In this document: positions 13,658 to 14,599 of the stretch, piece after piece
Position numbering within the stretch: position 1 is the first letter of the stretch
How the letters are laid out: each line of letters starts with the position of its first letter
NCBI GenBank assembly: GCA_005787865.1
Contig: SXZN01000203.1
Span: 1-14,599 of the forward strand
Reading direction: 5' to 3'
Length of the DNA stretch: 14,599 nt
Source of the DNA: Opitutaceae bacterium
GTDB taxonomy: Bacteria > Verrucomicrobiota > Verrucomicrobiia > Opitutales > Opitutaceae
Position numbers and translations under genes: made by a program
Notes under the pieces: generated by a model
Database searches by the model: none
Told to the model about the DNA's origin: nothing
What the model saw: only the letters and a program-made list of their open reading frames with translations

Positions 13658-14599
13658 TTACTCTACCTTAAAATTGACCGCGGGTGCGGTTGGGGCCCGT
13701 TCGCTTTTCTTTTTCCAAGCTTCGAGAATCGCTTTGACTACTGGGGCCGCATAAGTGCCGCCGTGGTAACCAACATCTGGTTCGGTCCCTTCCATCACTA
13801 CGGCGATGGCAATCTGGGGGTTATCAATCGGGGCGAAGGCTACCATCCAAGCGAGATCGATTCGGCCTTTTTGCGCCGTACCGGTTTTATTCGCCATGCG
13901 TAGGCCATCGACGTGGGCTAAACGCCCCGTGCCTATTTGGGCGCACTGTTCCATTCCATCCACGATTGCCTGATAATCTGCTGCGGCGAGACCAATGGCG
14001 GGGGAGTGTTGCGCGGGCCGCTGAGGATCGTGCAGCAGGGTCGGTTTGGTTTCAGTTTCGCCACGAGCAAAAGAGGCGACCATGCAGGCGACCTGTAAGG
14101 GGGTAACGAGCGTATCACCTTGGCCAATGGCCGTGTTGGCGGTATCACCTGGCACCCAGCGTTCCTTCAGCGTCGCAAGTTTCCAGGTCGGGCTAGCGAC
14201 ATGGGGCGTCGCATATTCAAACGGCAGTTCGATCCCGGTTTTATGGTCAAAGCCAAAACGATGAGCCTCGGCGGCAATTAAATCGGGGCCGGTCTCGAGA
14301 CCGTATTTATAAAAAAACACATTGCAGGAATCGCGAATCGCTCCCACCAGACTGCGCTCGCCGTGGCCATTGCGGGCGACACAGACAAAACGCCGATTAC
14401 CGACCAGATAAAATCCTGGACAGAGCACGCGCGAACGGTCCCGTTCGATCGCGCCACAACGCAACCCAGCGGTGGCGGTAAGAATTTTGAATGTAGAGCC
14501 TGGGGGGTATTGTCCTTGGATTGCCCGATTGAGCCAGACTCCTGATTTTTCTAAATCCTGTTCAGGGTTGAGAATCGGGACGCGGGTATTGAGATCATA
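13658..14599 (-). CDS. mrdA: Penicillin-binding protein 2 (MrdA-type transpeptidase), 3' part of gene
   Basis: The last 313 codons of a class B penicillin-binding protein; the gene runs off the window's right edge, so the membrane anchor and dimerisation domain are not visible. The frame is open to base 14599 without a stop, so the TTG near 14464 is internal. Fragment residues show all three transpeptidase motifs: SxxK as YPPGSTFK with Ser35 and Lys38 (serine codon 14495-14497), SCN at 91-93, and KTGTAQ at 238-243. GFDHKTGIELPFE and TAIGQGDTLVTPLQ are typical of PBP2, which cross-links peptidoglycan during elongation with RodA and MreBCD. The protein ends in a short charged tail. rodA is not on the downstream side; it may lie beyond the edge. 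PBP2 rather than PBP3 is inferred from these stretches. Confidence 0.92.
   Translation of the reverse strand, partial: YDLNTRVPILNPEQDLEKSGVWLNRAIQGQYPPGSTFKILTATAGLRCGAIERDRSRVLCPGFYLVGNRRFVCVARNGHGERSLVGAIRDSCNVFFYKYGLETGPDLIAAEAHRFGFDHKTGIELPFEYATPHVASPTWKLATLKERWVPGDTANTAIGQGDTLVTPLQVACMVASFARGETETKPTLLHDPQRPAQHSPAIGLAAADYQAIVDGMEQCAQIGTGRLAHVDGLRMANKTGTAQKGRIDLAWMVAFAPIDNPQIAIAVVMEGTEPDVGYHGGTYAAPVVKAILEAWKKKSERAPTAPAVNFKVE

Noticed and set aside
14462..14464. TTG as the start of the penicillin-binding protein
   Set aside because: The frame continues open to the window edge and encodes the catalytic YPPGSTFK motif upstream of this TTG, so it is internal.

Overview
This is a conserved chromosomal segment from a GC-rich bacterium, most likely a Verrucomicrobiota member of the Opitutaceae/Opitutales type. 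That placement is inference. It rests on the long IspG form with a large central insertion, a DnaA helix IV signature reading DHGTV rather than DHTTV, a CdsA signature lacking the usual Asp-Arg, and start codons that mostly lack Shine-Dalgarno sequences. I see no IS element, phage gene, CRISPR array or clear foreign island.

Layout. Two divergent tRNA genes open the window: tRNA-Arg(UCU) on the minus strand and tRNA-Pro(GGG) on the plus strand. A VanZ-like membrane protein gene and ligA (NAD-dependent DNA ligase) follow on the plus strand. Converging on ligA from the minus strand are a 181-residue protein I do not recognise and, upstream of it, dnaA. A gene-free stretch of about 380 bases precedes dnaA and carries repeated GTGA/TCAC motifs and a perfect short palindrome. 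Next comes a minus-strand isoprenoid/envelope cluster in transcription order uppS, cdsA, dxr, rseP, ispG. A plus-strand pterin-4a-carbinolamine dehydratase is divergent from uppS. A minus-strand CE7-type acetyl esterase and the 3' two thirds or so of a PBP2-type transpeptidase gene (mrdA) end the window. A short plus-strand reading frame between these last two may be a small gene or a gene remnant.

How the genes work together. Dxr and IspG are two steps of the MEP pathway, which supplies the isoprenoid units that UppS elongates to undecaprenyl diphosphate, the lipid carrier for peptidoglycan. CdsA makes CDP-diacylglycerol for phospholipids, RseP is the site-2 protease of envelope stress signalling, and PBP2 cross-links wall precursors. 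DnaA and LigA serve replication. The window is therefore mostly housekeeping. The points worth a second look are the dnaA upstream region, the unrecognised protein next to dnaA, the hidden frame at 13415-13636, the scarcity of Shine-Dalgarno sequences, and a few family-signature deviations.
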